Shown: positions 8,847 through 15,820, counted from the first letter of the stretch. The stretch is 24,461 nucleotides of DNA from JASEHD01 sp964471945 (GCA_964471945.1 CAYYIJ010000028.1:1-24461), one strand, 5' to 3'. Program-made: numbers and translations. Notes: generated by a model not told the origin, from the letters alone.

Positions 8847-10325
8847 TTAGTAATTAATTTTGTTGAAAAGATATGTTTTTATTTTATCATTTGCAATTCG
8901 TTCCTGTACCATCGAATCCCTATCTCGAATCGTTATTGTTTGATCCTGCAATGTTTGTGAGTCGATAGTTATGCAAAAAGGTGTACCAACTTCGTCCTGC
9001 CTACGATATCGTCTCCCAACAGCACCGCTATCGTCATAAAACACACGGAGATGGGGCCGAAGTTCCAACTCAATTTTTTTCGCAATCTCAGGCATACCAT
9101 CACGATTTACAAGTGGAAAAACAGCTGCCTTAATAGGTGCTATCTTTGGGTGGAATTTCATAACAACACGACTTTCCATTTGACCTTCAGCGGTCGGAGC
9201 CTCTTCTTCATGGTATGCGTTTACCAGGAAAGCCATCAGTGAGCGGCTCGCTCCTGCTGAGGTTTCGATGATAAAAGGAGTGAATTTTTCTTTTGTTTCT
9301 TCATCGAAATACTTCATCGATTTACCTGAGAATTCTTCATGTCGGGATAAATCAAAATCAGTTCGATTGTGGATGCCTTCGATTTCACCCCATCCGAATG
9401 GAAACTCAAACTCGATGTCGTATGCATCCTTAGCATAATGTGCAAGTTTATCTGGTTCGTGCCTGTGCCATTGGAGTTTTTCTTTTTTCATTCCAAGGTC
9501 AATAAACCATTGCATACGCTGTTCCCGCCAATACTCAAACCATTTGTCATCAGAGCCAGATTTTACAAAGTATTGCATTTCCATCTGCTCGAACTCACGT
9601 GTTCTAAAAAGAAAATTTTTAGTATTTATTTCGTTACGAAATGCTTTACCAATTTGTGCAATACCAAACGGAAGCTTCTGCCGCGATGCAGCTTGAACAT
9701 TCAGAAAGTTTACAAAAATACCTTGTGCAGTTTCCGGACGTAGATAAACAATTGCACCAGAGTCTTCAAGTGGTCCAACGAATGTTTTAAACATTAGATT
9801 GAATTTCCGAGCTTCAGTGAAAGTTCCTTTATTACCACATGTTGGGCAGCCGATGGCAGTAAGCACCGAACTTGGTGATGCCTCGGCGATTTTCTTAAAT
9901 TCCTGCAATATAAATTCATCTTTTTGCTGTCCTTGAAATTTTTGGGAATCAATTGTTCGTAACACATCCTTTTGTGTTTTTATTGAAATATCCTCAAATA
10001 GAATATCGAGTCTATATCTTGATTTGCATTGTTTACAATCTACCATAGGGTCGGTAAAATTTTCGACGTGACCCGACGCTTCCCACACACGTGGATGCAT
10101 TAAGATAGCTGCATCTAAACCTTCGACATCTTCACGAAACGTCATGGTTTTCCACCACTCATCTTTGATATTGCGGAGTAATTCTACTCCCAAATGTCCA
10201 TAGTCCCATGCACCATTTAAGCCGCCGTAAATTTCCGATGATTGAAATATGAACCCTCTTCGCTTACAAAGTGAAACGATTTTATCCATTAATTGTGTAT
10301 CTGTATTCGTTTTATATTTTGCCAT
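8847..10325 (-). CDS. glyQS: Glycine--tRNA ligase, single-chain (homodimeric) type
   Basis: A class II synthetase charging tRNA-Gly; 492 residues from the chosen start. Visible are a zinc-binding pair of pairs (CKQC at about 97-100 and CPTC at 160-163), motif 2 (FRNE at 229-232, then RTREFEQME) and motif 3 (SAGASRSLMAFL from about 356). This is the eukaryote/archaea-like alpha2 form, not the alpha2beta2 GlyQ/GlyS pair. The frame stays open to an ATG at 10364, but I chose MAKYK at 10325. The 13 extra residues have no counterpart at the family N terminus as I recall it, and the upstream ATG lies inside a palindromic repeat. No good ribosome site precedes either ATG. Confidence 0.95.
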   Translation of the reverse strand: MAKYKTNTDTQLMDKIVSLCKRRGFIFQSSEIYGGLNGAWDYGHLGVELLRNIKDEWWKTMTFREDVEGLDAAILMHPRVWEASGHVENFTDPMVDCKQCKSRYRLDILFEDISIKTQKDVLRTIDSQKFQGQQKDEFILQEFKKIAEASPSSVLTAIGCPTCGNKGTFTEARKFNLMFKTFVGPLEDSGAIVYLRPETAQGIFVNFLNVQAASRQKLPFGIAQIGKAFRNEINTKNFLFRTREFEQMEMQYFVKSGSDDKWFEYWREQRMQWFIDLGMKKEKLQWHRHEPDKLAHYAKDAYDIEFEFPFGWGEIEGIHNRTDFDLSRHEEFSGKSMKYFDEETKEKFTPFIIETSAGASRSLMAFLVNAYHEEEAPTAEGQMESRVVMKFHPKIAPIKAAVFPLVNRDGMPEIAKKIELELRPHLRVFYDDSGAVGRRYRRQDEVGTPFCITIDSQTLQDQTITIRDRDSMVQERIANDKIKTYLFNKINY

Positions 10326-10357
10326 AATTTTATTAATTGATTGAAAAATCACCCAAA

Positions 10358-10421
10358 GGGTCACCCTGAATTCATTTCAGGGTCTAAAATCGCTTAGATT
10401 CCGAAACAAGTTCGGAATGAC
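10358..10421. repeat. REP-like double-hairpin intergenic repeat
   Basis: Two perfect 8-bp hairpins stand side by side: ACCCTGAA/TTCAGGGT (10363-10370 and 10376-10383, loop TTCAT) and ATTCCGAA/TTCGGAAT (10398-10405 and 10411-10418, loop ACAAG). Short outer arms GTCA (10360-10363) and TGAC (10418-10421) also match. From memory, near-identical sequences occur as dispersed intergenic repeats in many bacterial genomes; I could not check copy number here. It lies 33 bp upstream of the GlyRS start chosen. Confidence 0.65.
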
Positions 10422-10462
10422 GGGTATGGTTTTATAATATTTCAGAAGTCTCTGATAAATAA

Positions 10463-10520
10463 CTCTGCACTCTCAGCGACTCAGCGGTAAGTTCACCGTG
10501 GAGACGCAGAAGGAGCAGAG
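10463..10520. repeat. Second REP-like palindrome (CTCTGC...GCAGAG)
   Basis: A 58-nt imperfect palindrome. Its 26-nt arms (10463-10488 and 10495-10520) pair at 19 of 26 positions around the 6-nt loop AAGTTC, with outer ends CTCTGC and GCAGAG and an inner CGGT/ACCG clamp. It belongs to a sequence type I recall as a recurrent intergenic repeat ('CTCAGCG...CACCG..GGAGACGCAGA'). It starts 9 bp beyond the stop of the small exported protein gene and could also act as a terminator or mRNA end. Copy number is unverified. Confidence 0.6.
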
Positions 10521-10529
10521 GTATGTTAT

Positions 10530-10991
10530 CTATTTTTTTCTCTTTATTGGTTTTTTAGAAATCAAGGATTTAAGAATTATAGTCTCGAGTATGTATCCAT
10601 CTAACTTAATGTGTATTGTAACTGTATTATCTTTCATATTTTCAGAACCGATAGCCCTGCCGTCATATTGTTTAGCCATTATATTCATAGCTTGGTTTAT
10701 GTGCAAAGGATCAACATCAGATGGAATTGTAACACGTCGTTCGACACGGTTCAGATTTGTAGTTGGGATCGTAAATGTTCGCTTCCTAATATTTTTTGAT
10801 GCTATTTGAAATTGTGATAGAATTGAATCCACCTCTGCATCAATAGTTCGAGAAAGAGATACAAGATCGCGTTCTGTGTTTTCAAACTGCTTGGGTGGTT
10901 TCTGTTGAGTTCCTAATAACGATGCTGCCCCTGCAAGCGTAACCATCGTAAGTAATAGACAACGCAAAGTCATTGATTTAGCAGTTATCAT
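10530..10991 (-). CDS. Small exported protein of unknown function
   Basis: A 153-residue protein I do not recognise. The N terminus looks like a signal peptide (hydrophobic LRCLLLTMVTLAGAASLLG, residues 9-27). A charged, probably helical segment (about 35-68) follows, then a compact C-terminal domain (about 70-150) with beta-like strands 'RVERRVTIPSD' and 'NTVTIHIKLDGYILETIIL', ending in a Lys-rich tail. The ATG overlaps the stop of the enoyl-CoA hydratase gene by 4 nt (ATGA), so translation is probably coupled, and it closes the minus-strand operon. Signal peptide and coupling support a real gene; the function is open. Confidence 0.6.
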   Translation of the reverse strand: MITAKSMTLRCLLLTMVTLAGAASLLGTQQKPPKQFENTERDLVSLSRTIDAEVDSILSQFQIASKNIRKRTFTIPTTNLNRVERRVTIPSDVDPLHINQAMNIMAKQYDGRAIGSENMKDNTVTIHIKLDGYILETIILKSLISKKPIKRKK

Positions 10992-11770
10992 TTCCCTTTG
11001 AACACTGGTTTTCGTTTTTCGAGAAATGCTTTTGTTCCTTCTTTCATATCTTCTGTATTAAAACACTCGCTGAATAGCTCGGTTTCGTATTTCAAACCTT
11101 CACTCAATGAATTTTCAAGGTTTGAATTAATTGCTTTTATCGCAAGAGAGATTGCAGGTGGTGCTTTTGTGAGAATCGTCTTTACTAATGCTTCAACTGT
11201 TGATTTTAGTTCTGTTAAAGGTACAACCTTATTCACTAATCCTATTCGGAAAGCTTCGTTTGCATCTATAACGTTGCCTGTCAATGTAAGTTCCATTGCT
11301 TTCCCAATACCAACAATTCGAGCAAGGCGTTGAGTTCCACCATGTCCGGGAATTAGTCCAAGATTCACTTCCGGCTGTCCGAACTTAGCGTTCTCAGATG
11401 CGATTCTGATATGGCAAGCCATAGCAATCTCACAACCACTTCCAAGTGCGAAACCGTTAATCGCTGCAATTACAGGTTTGGGAAAATTTTGAATGTAGCT
11501 AAGAACTTTATTCCCAATTTCGGAATAGTTCTCTGCCGCGGCAGGATCAAAAGTTGCAAGTGCGTTGATATCAGAGCCGGCAACGAATGCTTTCTCTCCC
11601 GCTCCTGTAAGAATGATTACGCCCACGTTAGAATCTTTTTCGAAGCTTTTAAAAGCTTGTCTTAATTCGTCAATGACTTGCAGATTGACGGCATTTAGCT
11701 TGTCGGGACGGTTGAATGTTACAGTAGCTATACGATCATTTATGGAGACAAGAATAGTTTGGGAATTCAT
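10988..11770 (-). CDS. Enoyl-CoA hydratase/isomerase (crotonase) family protein
   Basis: A 260-residue crotonase-fold enzyme that should hydrate 2-enoyl-CoA to 3-hydroxyacyl-CoA in fatty or short-chain acid metabolism. The oxyanion-hole segment AFVAGSDI (61-68) and the block 'INGFALGSGCEIAMAC ... FGQPEVNLGLIPGHGGTQRL' are clear. Both catalytic glutamates of true hydratases are present (E114 in GCEI, E134 in QPEV), so hydratase is favoured over isomerase. It overlaps the next gene by 4 nt. Upstream, only 10 bp separate its ATG from an inverted-repeat element, and no Shine-Dalgarno is visible (CATCAACCT before the ATG). The physiological substrate cannot be told, and no beta-oxidation partners are in the window. 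Confidence 0.9.
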   Translation of the reverse strand: MNSQTILVSINDRIATVTFNRPDKLNAVNLQVIDELRQAFKSFEKDSNVGVIILTGAGEKAFVAGSDINALATFDPAAAENYSEIGNKVLSYIQNFPKPVIAAINGFALGSGCEIAMACHIRIASENAKFGQPEVNLGLIPGHGGTQRLARIVGIGKAMELTLTGNVIDANEAFRIGLVNKVVPLTELKSTVEALVKTILTKAPPAISLAIKAINSNLENSLSEGLKYETELFSECFNTEDMKEGTKAFLEKRKPVFKGK

Positions 11771-11780
11771 AGGTTGATGC

Positions 11781-12113
11781 GTGATATGTGATTTGAGATG
11801 TGAATTAATTAAGTTTCGTATTCAATTTCAGATTCTTTAATATAGGATGGAGAAAGATGATGGATACTTACCGATTCAATAAAACGAAATATCATCTTTC
11901 CGAGATGATAATTTGTTTTTTCACAAGAACCAAAAGCTCGATGGAGATATTGCAAGTATTCATTCTTATGTCGTCGTAAGCAGTAACCTTCTACAATGTT
12001 TGCGGGGATCGACTTAACAGCTAATTCATAAGACAACTTAAAAATCTCAAGTTTTTCATATCCTTTTTCCATAATACTCTTTAAGCAATCACATATCCCA
12101 AATCTCATATCTC
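11781..12113. mobile_element. Candidate small mobile unit: inverted repeats around a four-helix-bundle ORF
   Basis: The segment is bounded by imperfect terminal inverted repeats: GTGATATGTGATTTGAGAT at 11781-11799 continuing to 11803, and its counterpart at 12089-12113. They match at 20 of 23 positions with one 2-nt gap. Inside lies a single ORF of the 23S rRNA intervening-sequence protein family. The unit is about 333 bp and encodes no transposase. It sits between two operon genes, 7 bp from the stop of the nucleotidylyltransferase and 10 bp from the start of the hydratase, whereas most other junctions of this operon overlap by 4 nt. This suggests insertion; mobility is inferred, not shown. 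Confidence 0.55.
11809..12072 (-). CDS. Four helix bundle (23S rRNA IVS-type) protein, internally deleted
   Basis: An 87-residue ORF from the chosen start MEKGYEKLEIFKLSYELA. It has the family's hallmark segments: 'KLEIFKLSYELA', 'SIPANIVEGY', 'EYLQYLHRAFGSCEKTNYHL' and 'FRFIESV'. Compared with the usual ~115-125 residues as I remember them, two pieces are missing in frame: about 30 residues between ELA and VKSIPANI (the end of helix 1 and start of helix 2, including the 'SQIRRAA' part), and about 25 between TNYHL and GKMIFRF. The frame also stays open to an ATG at 12108, but those 12 residues are encoded by the inverted repeat, so I start at 12072. It may be a non-functional relic that kept its frame, or a shortened working form. 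The family's function is poorly understood. Confidence 0.6.
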   Translation of the reverse strand: MEKGYEKLEIFKLSYELAVKSIPANIVEGYCLRRHKNEYLQYLHRAFGSCEKTNYHLGKMIFRFIESVSIHHLSPSYIKESEIEYET

Positions 12114-12120
12114 AATATTT

Positions 12121-13185
12121 TCACGCCACCTCAACTCTGCTTTGATCCCCAATCATGAATCGGTGTACGTGTGGCTTTCCATTTGCTTCAACAACTTCTA
12201 CATCATTACCTAATATACTTCCTTCGATACGGATTCTAACGTTCATGATTTTGCAATCCCGAAGAACGATACTGTATTCGACTTCTGCGTTTCGAATTAT
12301 TGTGTTGTTACCGATAGATGTGAACGGTCCGATATAACTATTTTCTATCATAGTATTTTTACCGATGATTGCAGGTCCACGAATTACGCTGTTGATAACT
12401 TTTGATCCTTCTTCGAGAATAACTTTTCCAAGAACAGATGAAGCTTTATCAACTTCGCCACGAAAATTTTGTTCGATGTTATCTAATATTAGACGATTAG
12501 CTTCGAGTAAATCTAATGGCTTACCGGTATCCTTCCACCAACCAGTAATCTCGCTATATCCAACTTTGTATCCATGCTCAATCAAATAAGTGTGAGCGTC
12601 TGAAATTTCAAGTTCACCGCGTTTACTCGGTTTTATTTTCTTTACAGCTTCGAAGATATGTCTATCATAAATGTAAATACCTGCTACTGCGAACTGACTT
12701 TTTGGCTTTACAGGTTTTTCTTCAACTTTAATAATATTTCCATTCTTTATTACAGGTACCCCGAATCGTTCGGGATCGTTTACTTTTGCAAGTGTGAGCC
12801 AGCAGTTGCAATCGCTTTTTTCAAATTCTTCAATGAATCGCTTTACACCTCCCACGACCATGTTATCACCGAGATAGAAAATAAAATTGTCTTTGCCAAT
12901 AAACTTTTCGGCAATCTTCACAACATGTGCAAGTCCGGCTGGTGTTTTTTGAGGGATGTATGTAATCTTAACACCCCATCTTTTTCCGTTTCCGAGTGCA
13001 TCAGGAACTTCTTGGCTGTCGGCATTGTGAATGATTCCGATTTGTTTTATTCCTGCGTCAACTGCCGCTTCTATTGCATAATGCAAAATCGGCTTATTAG
13101 CTACTGGAATAAGATGTTTGTTTTGTGTATGTGTGAGAGGGCGGAGTCGTGTGCCGTGTCCACCACTTGCTATTAGTGCTTTCAC
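12121..13185 (-). CDS. Glucose-1-phosphate thymidylyltransferase, long (RmlA/StrD-like) form
   Basis: A 354-residue nucleotidylyltransferase that joins a sugar-1-phosphate to an NTP (typically dTTP plus glucose-1-phosphate, giving dTDP-glucose), feeding cell-surface sugar synthesis. The nucleotide-binding loop GGHGTRLRPLT is at residues 8-18, followed by NKHLIPVANKP (22-32). 'YLGDNM' and the 'GWWKDTGKP' segment are as in the long family. Residues about 245-354 form left-handed beta-helix hexapeptide repeats ('VIRGPAIIGKNTMIENSYIGPFTSIGNNTII'). The loop has His where many family members have Ser, Glu or Lys. The ATG overlaps the stop of the DUF2520 gene by 4 nt. No other rml genes are nearby, so the exact sugar is inferred from family only. 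Confidence 0.88.
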   Translation of the reverse strand: MKALIASGGHGTRLRPLTHTQNKHLIPVANKPILHYAIEAAVDAGIKQIGIIHNADSQEVPDALGNGKRWGVKITYIPQKTPAGLAHVVKIAEKFIGKDNFIFYLGDNMVVGGVKRFIEEFEKSDCNCWLTLAKVNDPERFGVPVIKNGNIIKVEEKPVKPKSQFAVAGIYIYDRHIFEAVKKIKPSKRGELEISDAHTYLIEHGYKVGYSEITGWWKDTGKPLDLLEANRLILDNIEQNFRGEVDKASSVLGKVILEEGSKVINSVIRGPAIIGKNTMIENSYIGPFTSIGNNTIIRNAEVEYSIVLRDCKIMNVRIRIEGSILGNDVEVVEANGKPHVHRFMIGDQSRVEVA

Positions 13186-14117
13186 CGTTTTACCTTTGTA
13201 ATTTTCTCGATTGAACTTGTTTTTATGAATGTTCTAAATTTACGAATTATTTCGGTAAAATCCTCTTGACTTATTCTACCATTATCTTTTGCAAGTCGTG
13301 CTGTTTCTATTCCTCCGATTGTATACAAAGGTAAGAATTGCGGTGTGTATTGTAAAAGTGTTTTAAGATGCAGATCGATAGTATCGAAATCACCACGTAC
13401 AATGGGACCGGTTAGCGATTTTGATGCCGAGGTCTTAACAACATTTTCCATGGTCGTTGTCATGAGCGGTCCGAAGATTTCCGTCCACGATGCTTTCAAT
13501 TTAAGCTGATAAGTTAGCTCGCTAATAGTATTCAAAAACATTATCATATAATTCGATGCGACTACGCACGCCACATGATACAGCGGTTTCAGGTCTTTTG
13601 GAATGATGATGGATTTTCCGTCTAAATCTTCGATGAGTTTTTGAACCTCTCTGATCGCATCTGGTAATCCATCAATACCGTAATAGATTCCTTTTAATTT
13701 CGATTTTATTTTTGTTTCGCTTTGGAACAAAGGGAACATCTGCACAGGATGCATGGCAGCAACCATGACACCCTTTTTCCGTAGAGGTTCTAATATATCG
13801 GCTGAATAAACTCCAGAACAATGTAGGATCAGCATTTTCTTGAAATAGAGTTTTTTTTGTTTGGTTATATCTGTAACAACTCGTGAGATCGCACTGTCAT
13901 TTACTGTAATAAAGATGATCTCTGAAGCGGCAGCTACATCAGATACAACGACTCCCGTTTTATCGCACTTTACTTTTCGTGCAAGTGAGAGTGCTTTAGT
14001 ACCATTCTGATCGACTATACTAGCAAAACGATAACCCTTCTCGAAGAGTGCTCCTGAGAGTGTTGATCCAACAATCCCAGCACCGATGATTGATACTTTT
14101 GGAAATCGTTTAGGCAT
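13182..14117 (-). CDS. Rossmann-fold and DUF2520 domain protein
   Basis: A 311-residue putative NAD(P)-dependent oxidoreductase. The N-terminal dinucleotide loop is GAGIVG (residues 12-17), followed by a beta-alpha-beta with an acidic end (VDQN) that hints at NAD preference. 'LHCSGVYSADIL' and 'AMHPVQMFP' at about 107-138 are typical of the Rossmann-like/DUF2520 pair. The C-terminal helical half (about 150-300) is the DUF2520 domain, with the layout of ketopantoate-reductase or F420-dependent NADP-reductase relatives. A ketopantoate reductase role (PanG-type) is a possibility I recall for relatives, not shown here; no pan genes are in the window. It lies 6 bp after the MEMO-like gene and overlaps the next gene by 4 nt. 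Confidence 0.8.
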   Translation of the reverse strand: MPKRFPKVSIIGAGIVGSTLSGALFEKGYRFASIVDQNGTKALSLARKVKCDKTGVVVSDVAAASEIIFITVNDSAISRVVTDITKQKKLYFKKMLILHCSGVYSADILEPLRKKGVMVAAMHPVQMFPLFQSETKIKSKLKGIYYGIDGLPDAIREVQKLIEDLDGKSIIIPKDLKPLYHVACVVASNYMIMFLNTISELTYQLKLKASWTEIFGPLMTTTMENVVKTSASKSLTGPIVRGDFDTIDLHLKTLLQYTPQFLPLYTIGGIETARLAKDNGRISQEDFTEIIRKFRTFIKTSSIEKITKVKR

Positions 14118-14123
14118 GAATGG

Positions 14124-14960
14124 TTAATTTGTTTTTAGAACTGCGGCAGAAAAGTATCCGACGACTGCGTCAAGTTCACCCGTCATGTCACCCGAGTTGC
14201 AGTGATGCAGGATTTCGATATGATTTGCACCTAGTTTCTTCGAAGTGGCTAGCGTCGTAACCAATGGCCCGCCGCCGCACGCTTCCGCTCGGTCAGTTTC
14301 TATATCTTTACTTAACTTTTTATAATCAAAATGGACTACGTCATCAATAACTATTTTATCTAATCTATCAGCTTTCTCTGCACTGTGATAATGTGAAAGA
14401 TCAGTAGATGCAACGATTAACGTTCGCTTGACTTTAAGAACTTCCGCCAGTTTATCGGCGAGGTGATAGCAAAGCTCACTCCGTTGGTCACCCATCACGA
14501 TTGGAACGATTTTAAAATCTTTCAAAACTTTTTGTAGAAATGGAAGCTGCACTTCGATAGCATGTTCACCAGTATGACCGTGAGTAGATGCTTCGATGAA
14601 TTTATTACCCTGAACAAGTTTTTCTCGGATTTCTTCATCTATGCCAATATTGCCGAGGGGTGTACTGTATGCATCACCGCTGTAAACTGAAATTTCCCGA
14701 AAATATTCACGGTGACTTGGAGAGATGATTACAACTGTCTCGAATATAGTTTGTTGAAGGAGTTTATACGCATGTGCTGCAGTTAATCCCGAGTACACAT
14801 AGCCCGCATGAGGAACGATGATAGCAACGAGACTAACATATCCGCCTAAGACGGATGGATTAATCGTTGCTTTGGAAAGCATCTGGTTAATTTCGTTTTC
14901 GAGTGTTGCAGGATTTGCCGGGTAAAACATCCCAGCGACTGCAGGTTGACGGATGGTCAT
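14124..14960 (-). CDS. amrB: AmmeMemoRadiSam system protein B (MEMO1 family)
   Basis: A 278-residue MEMO-like protein related to aromatic-ring-opening dioxygenases. Visible family marks are 'AVAGMFYPA' at the N terminus, 'IVPHAGYVYSG' (H51), 'SPSHREYF' (H83), 'STDLSHYH' (H190), 'EACGGGP' (C228) and 'HHCNSGDMTGE' (C254). The three histidines correspond to proposed metal ligands of the family, with a Cys as possible fourth. It overlaps the AMMECR1-domain gene by 4 nt, the standard AmmA-AmmB pairing. The third member, a radical SAM protein, is not seen in this window. The chemistry done by the bacterial system is not settled to my knowledge. Confidence 0.92.
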   Translation of the reverse strand: MTIRQPAVAGMFYPANPATLENEINQMLSKATINPSVLGGYVSLVAIIVPHAGYVYSGLTAAHAYKLLQQTIFETVVIISPSHREYFREISVYSGDAYSTPLGNIGIDEEIREKLVQGNKFIEASTHGHTGEHAIEVQLPFLQKVLKDFKIVPIVMGDQRSELCYHLADKLAEVLKVKRTLIVASTDLSHYHSAEKADRLDKIVIDDVVHFDYKKLSKDIETDRAEACGGGPLVTTLATSKKLGANHIEILHHCNSGDMTGELDAVVGYFSAAVLKTN

Positions 14961-15508
14961 TGTTTTTCTTTTTCTCCAAAAATGTCTGCAGTAAAGATGT
15001 ATATTTTAGTTTCACTATCTTTCAAACGATCCGTGGATAAACCTGCTTTTCGTGCTGCCTGGTTTAAAAATGTTTCCCTATCCCAATCATATCCTGTTGC
15101 GACTTGCGGAAGGAGAAGTCCATGATTGTGATGATATTCTATCAAAATTCCATGCTTCCCAATTTCTATCTCGTTTATTTCTTTGATTAGTTTCAATGGT
15201 GATAGGACTGAAATTTCTATATCGATATCTGATAATTCGTCTTTAGTAACTGGTGCGAAGCGGTTATCTTCAAGTGCTGCTTTTGCAGCCGCATCTTTGA
15301 CAGTCTCGATCAAAGGTAAAACACCTTTGATGTAACCTATGCAGCCGCGCAGCTCGCCAAATTTGTGAAGTGTAACAAATGCTCCACAGAATTCCATCAA
15401 TGATTTGGGAATTATCTCGGGTAATAAATTAGTTTTACCCCGCACACCTTTTTCGATGGTTTTACGTGCTGTTTCTAATAAGATTTTTTTATCAACTGCT
15501 GAAAGCAT
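14957..15508 (-). CDS. amrA: AmmeMemoRadiSam system protein A (AMMECR1 domain)
   Basis: A 183-residue cytosolic protein consisting of one AMMECR1 domain. The invariant LRGCIG motif is at residues 53-58 (FGELRGCIGYI), and the following 'AAAKAALEDNRFAPVTKDEL' and 'DIDIEISVLSPL' blocks are also conserved. The C-terminal 'LLLPQVATGYDWDRETFLNQAARKAGL' is typical. It is the first gene of the minus-strand cluster and overlaps the MEMO-like gene by 4 nt (ATGA), implying coupled translation and a shared function. The ribosome site is weak (TTAGGT about 15 nt upstream). The molecular activity of the family is unknown. Confidence 0.92.
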   Translation of the reverse strand: MLSAVDKKILLETARKTIEKGVRGKTNLLPEIIPKSLMEFCGAFVTLHKFGELRGCIGYIKGVLPLIETVKDAAAKAALEDNRFAPVTKDELSDIDIEISVLSPLKLIKEINEIEIGKHGILIEYHHNHGLLLPQVATGYDWDRETFLNQAARKAGLSTDRLKDSETKIYIFTADIFGEKEKQ

Positions 15509-15593
15509 TACAAAAAATACCTAATGGTAAATTCTAGTTAAACTTACGGAAATTATTATAAAAACACAAGGAGAAGATAAATTTGAGTTTTTT

Positions 15594-15769
15594 CTATACA
15601 AAAACAAAACCCACCACTATATGTTTGAGGTTTTTTTTGCCAATAACACTTGTTGCTTCAAGTCGGTAGAAATTTACTCCTGAAGAGATGGTATTGCTGC
15701 GTTGTTCCTTTAATCCCATCGTATTGTTTGATAACTTGTTAAATGTACTCCTTCCTCACTTAAAATAAA
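15594..15769 (-). pseudogene. Decayed T9SS sorting-domain remnant
   Basis: This fills much of the 312-bp gene-free stretch 15509-15820. Minus-strand translation gives 'SEEGVHLTSYQTIRWD', an in-frame TAA (15712-15710), then 'RNNA', then in another frame 'SNTISSGVNFYRLEATSV' and 'IGKKNLKHIVVGF' to a TAG at 15594. This is the end of a T9SS sorting domain of the 'WDG(R/K)NNxGNTISSGVYFYRLEA' kind, broken by a stop where Gly is expected and by one frameshift. No upstream body of the gene is recognisable; it would run into the glmM start. It is probably the tail left after deletion of a secreted-protein gene. I see nothing else in the gap. Confidence 0.7.
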
Positions 15770-15820
15770 AGACAACGATTTGATTCTCACCAACTTCTTT
15801 ACTACATTTTCAATGTAAAT

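Noticed and set aside
9369..9743. 124-codon open frame on the plus strand
   Set aside because: It lies wholly antisense to the catalytic core of GlyRS, its product has no recognisable domain, and it has no plausible ribosome site; a shadow frame.
12073..12108. Longer start for the four-helix-bundle ORF at 12108
   Set aside because: The 12 added residues are encoded partly by the terminal inverted repeat, and the family normally begins just before the 'YEKLEIFK' segment.
12658..13176. 172-codon open frame on the plus strand
   Set aside because: Antisense to the conserved N-terminal half of the nucleotidylyltransferase, with a Cys/Phe-rich unstructured-looking product; a shadow frame.
15736..15766. 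TTGTTA and TAAAAT boxes, a possible glmM promoter
   Set aside because: The spacing is 19 bp and the boxes lie within the decayed sorting-domain sequence; in AT-rich DNA this is too weak to call.
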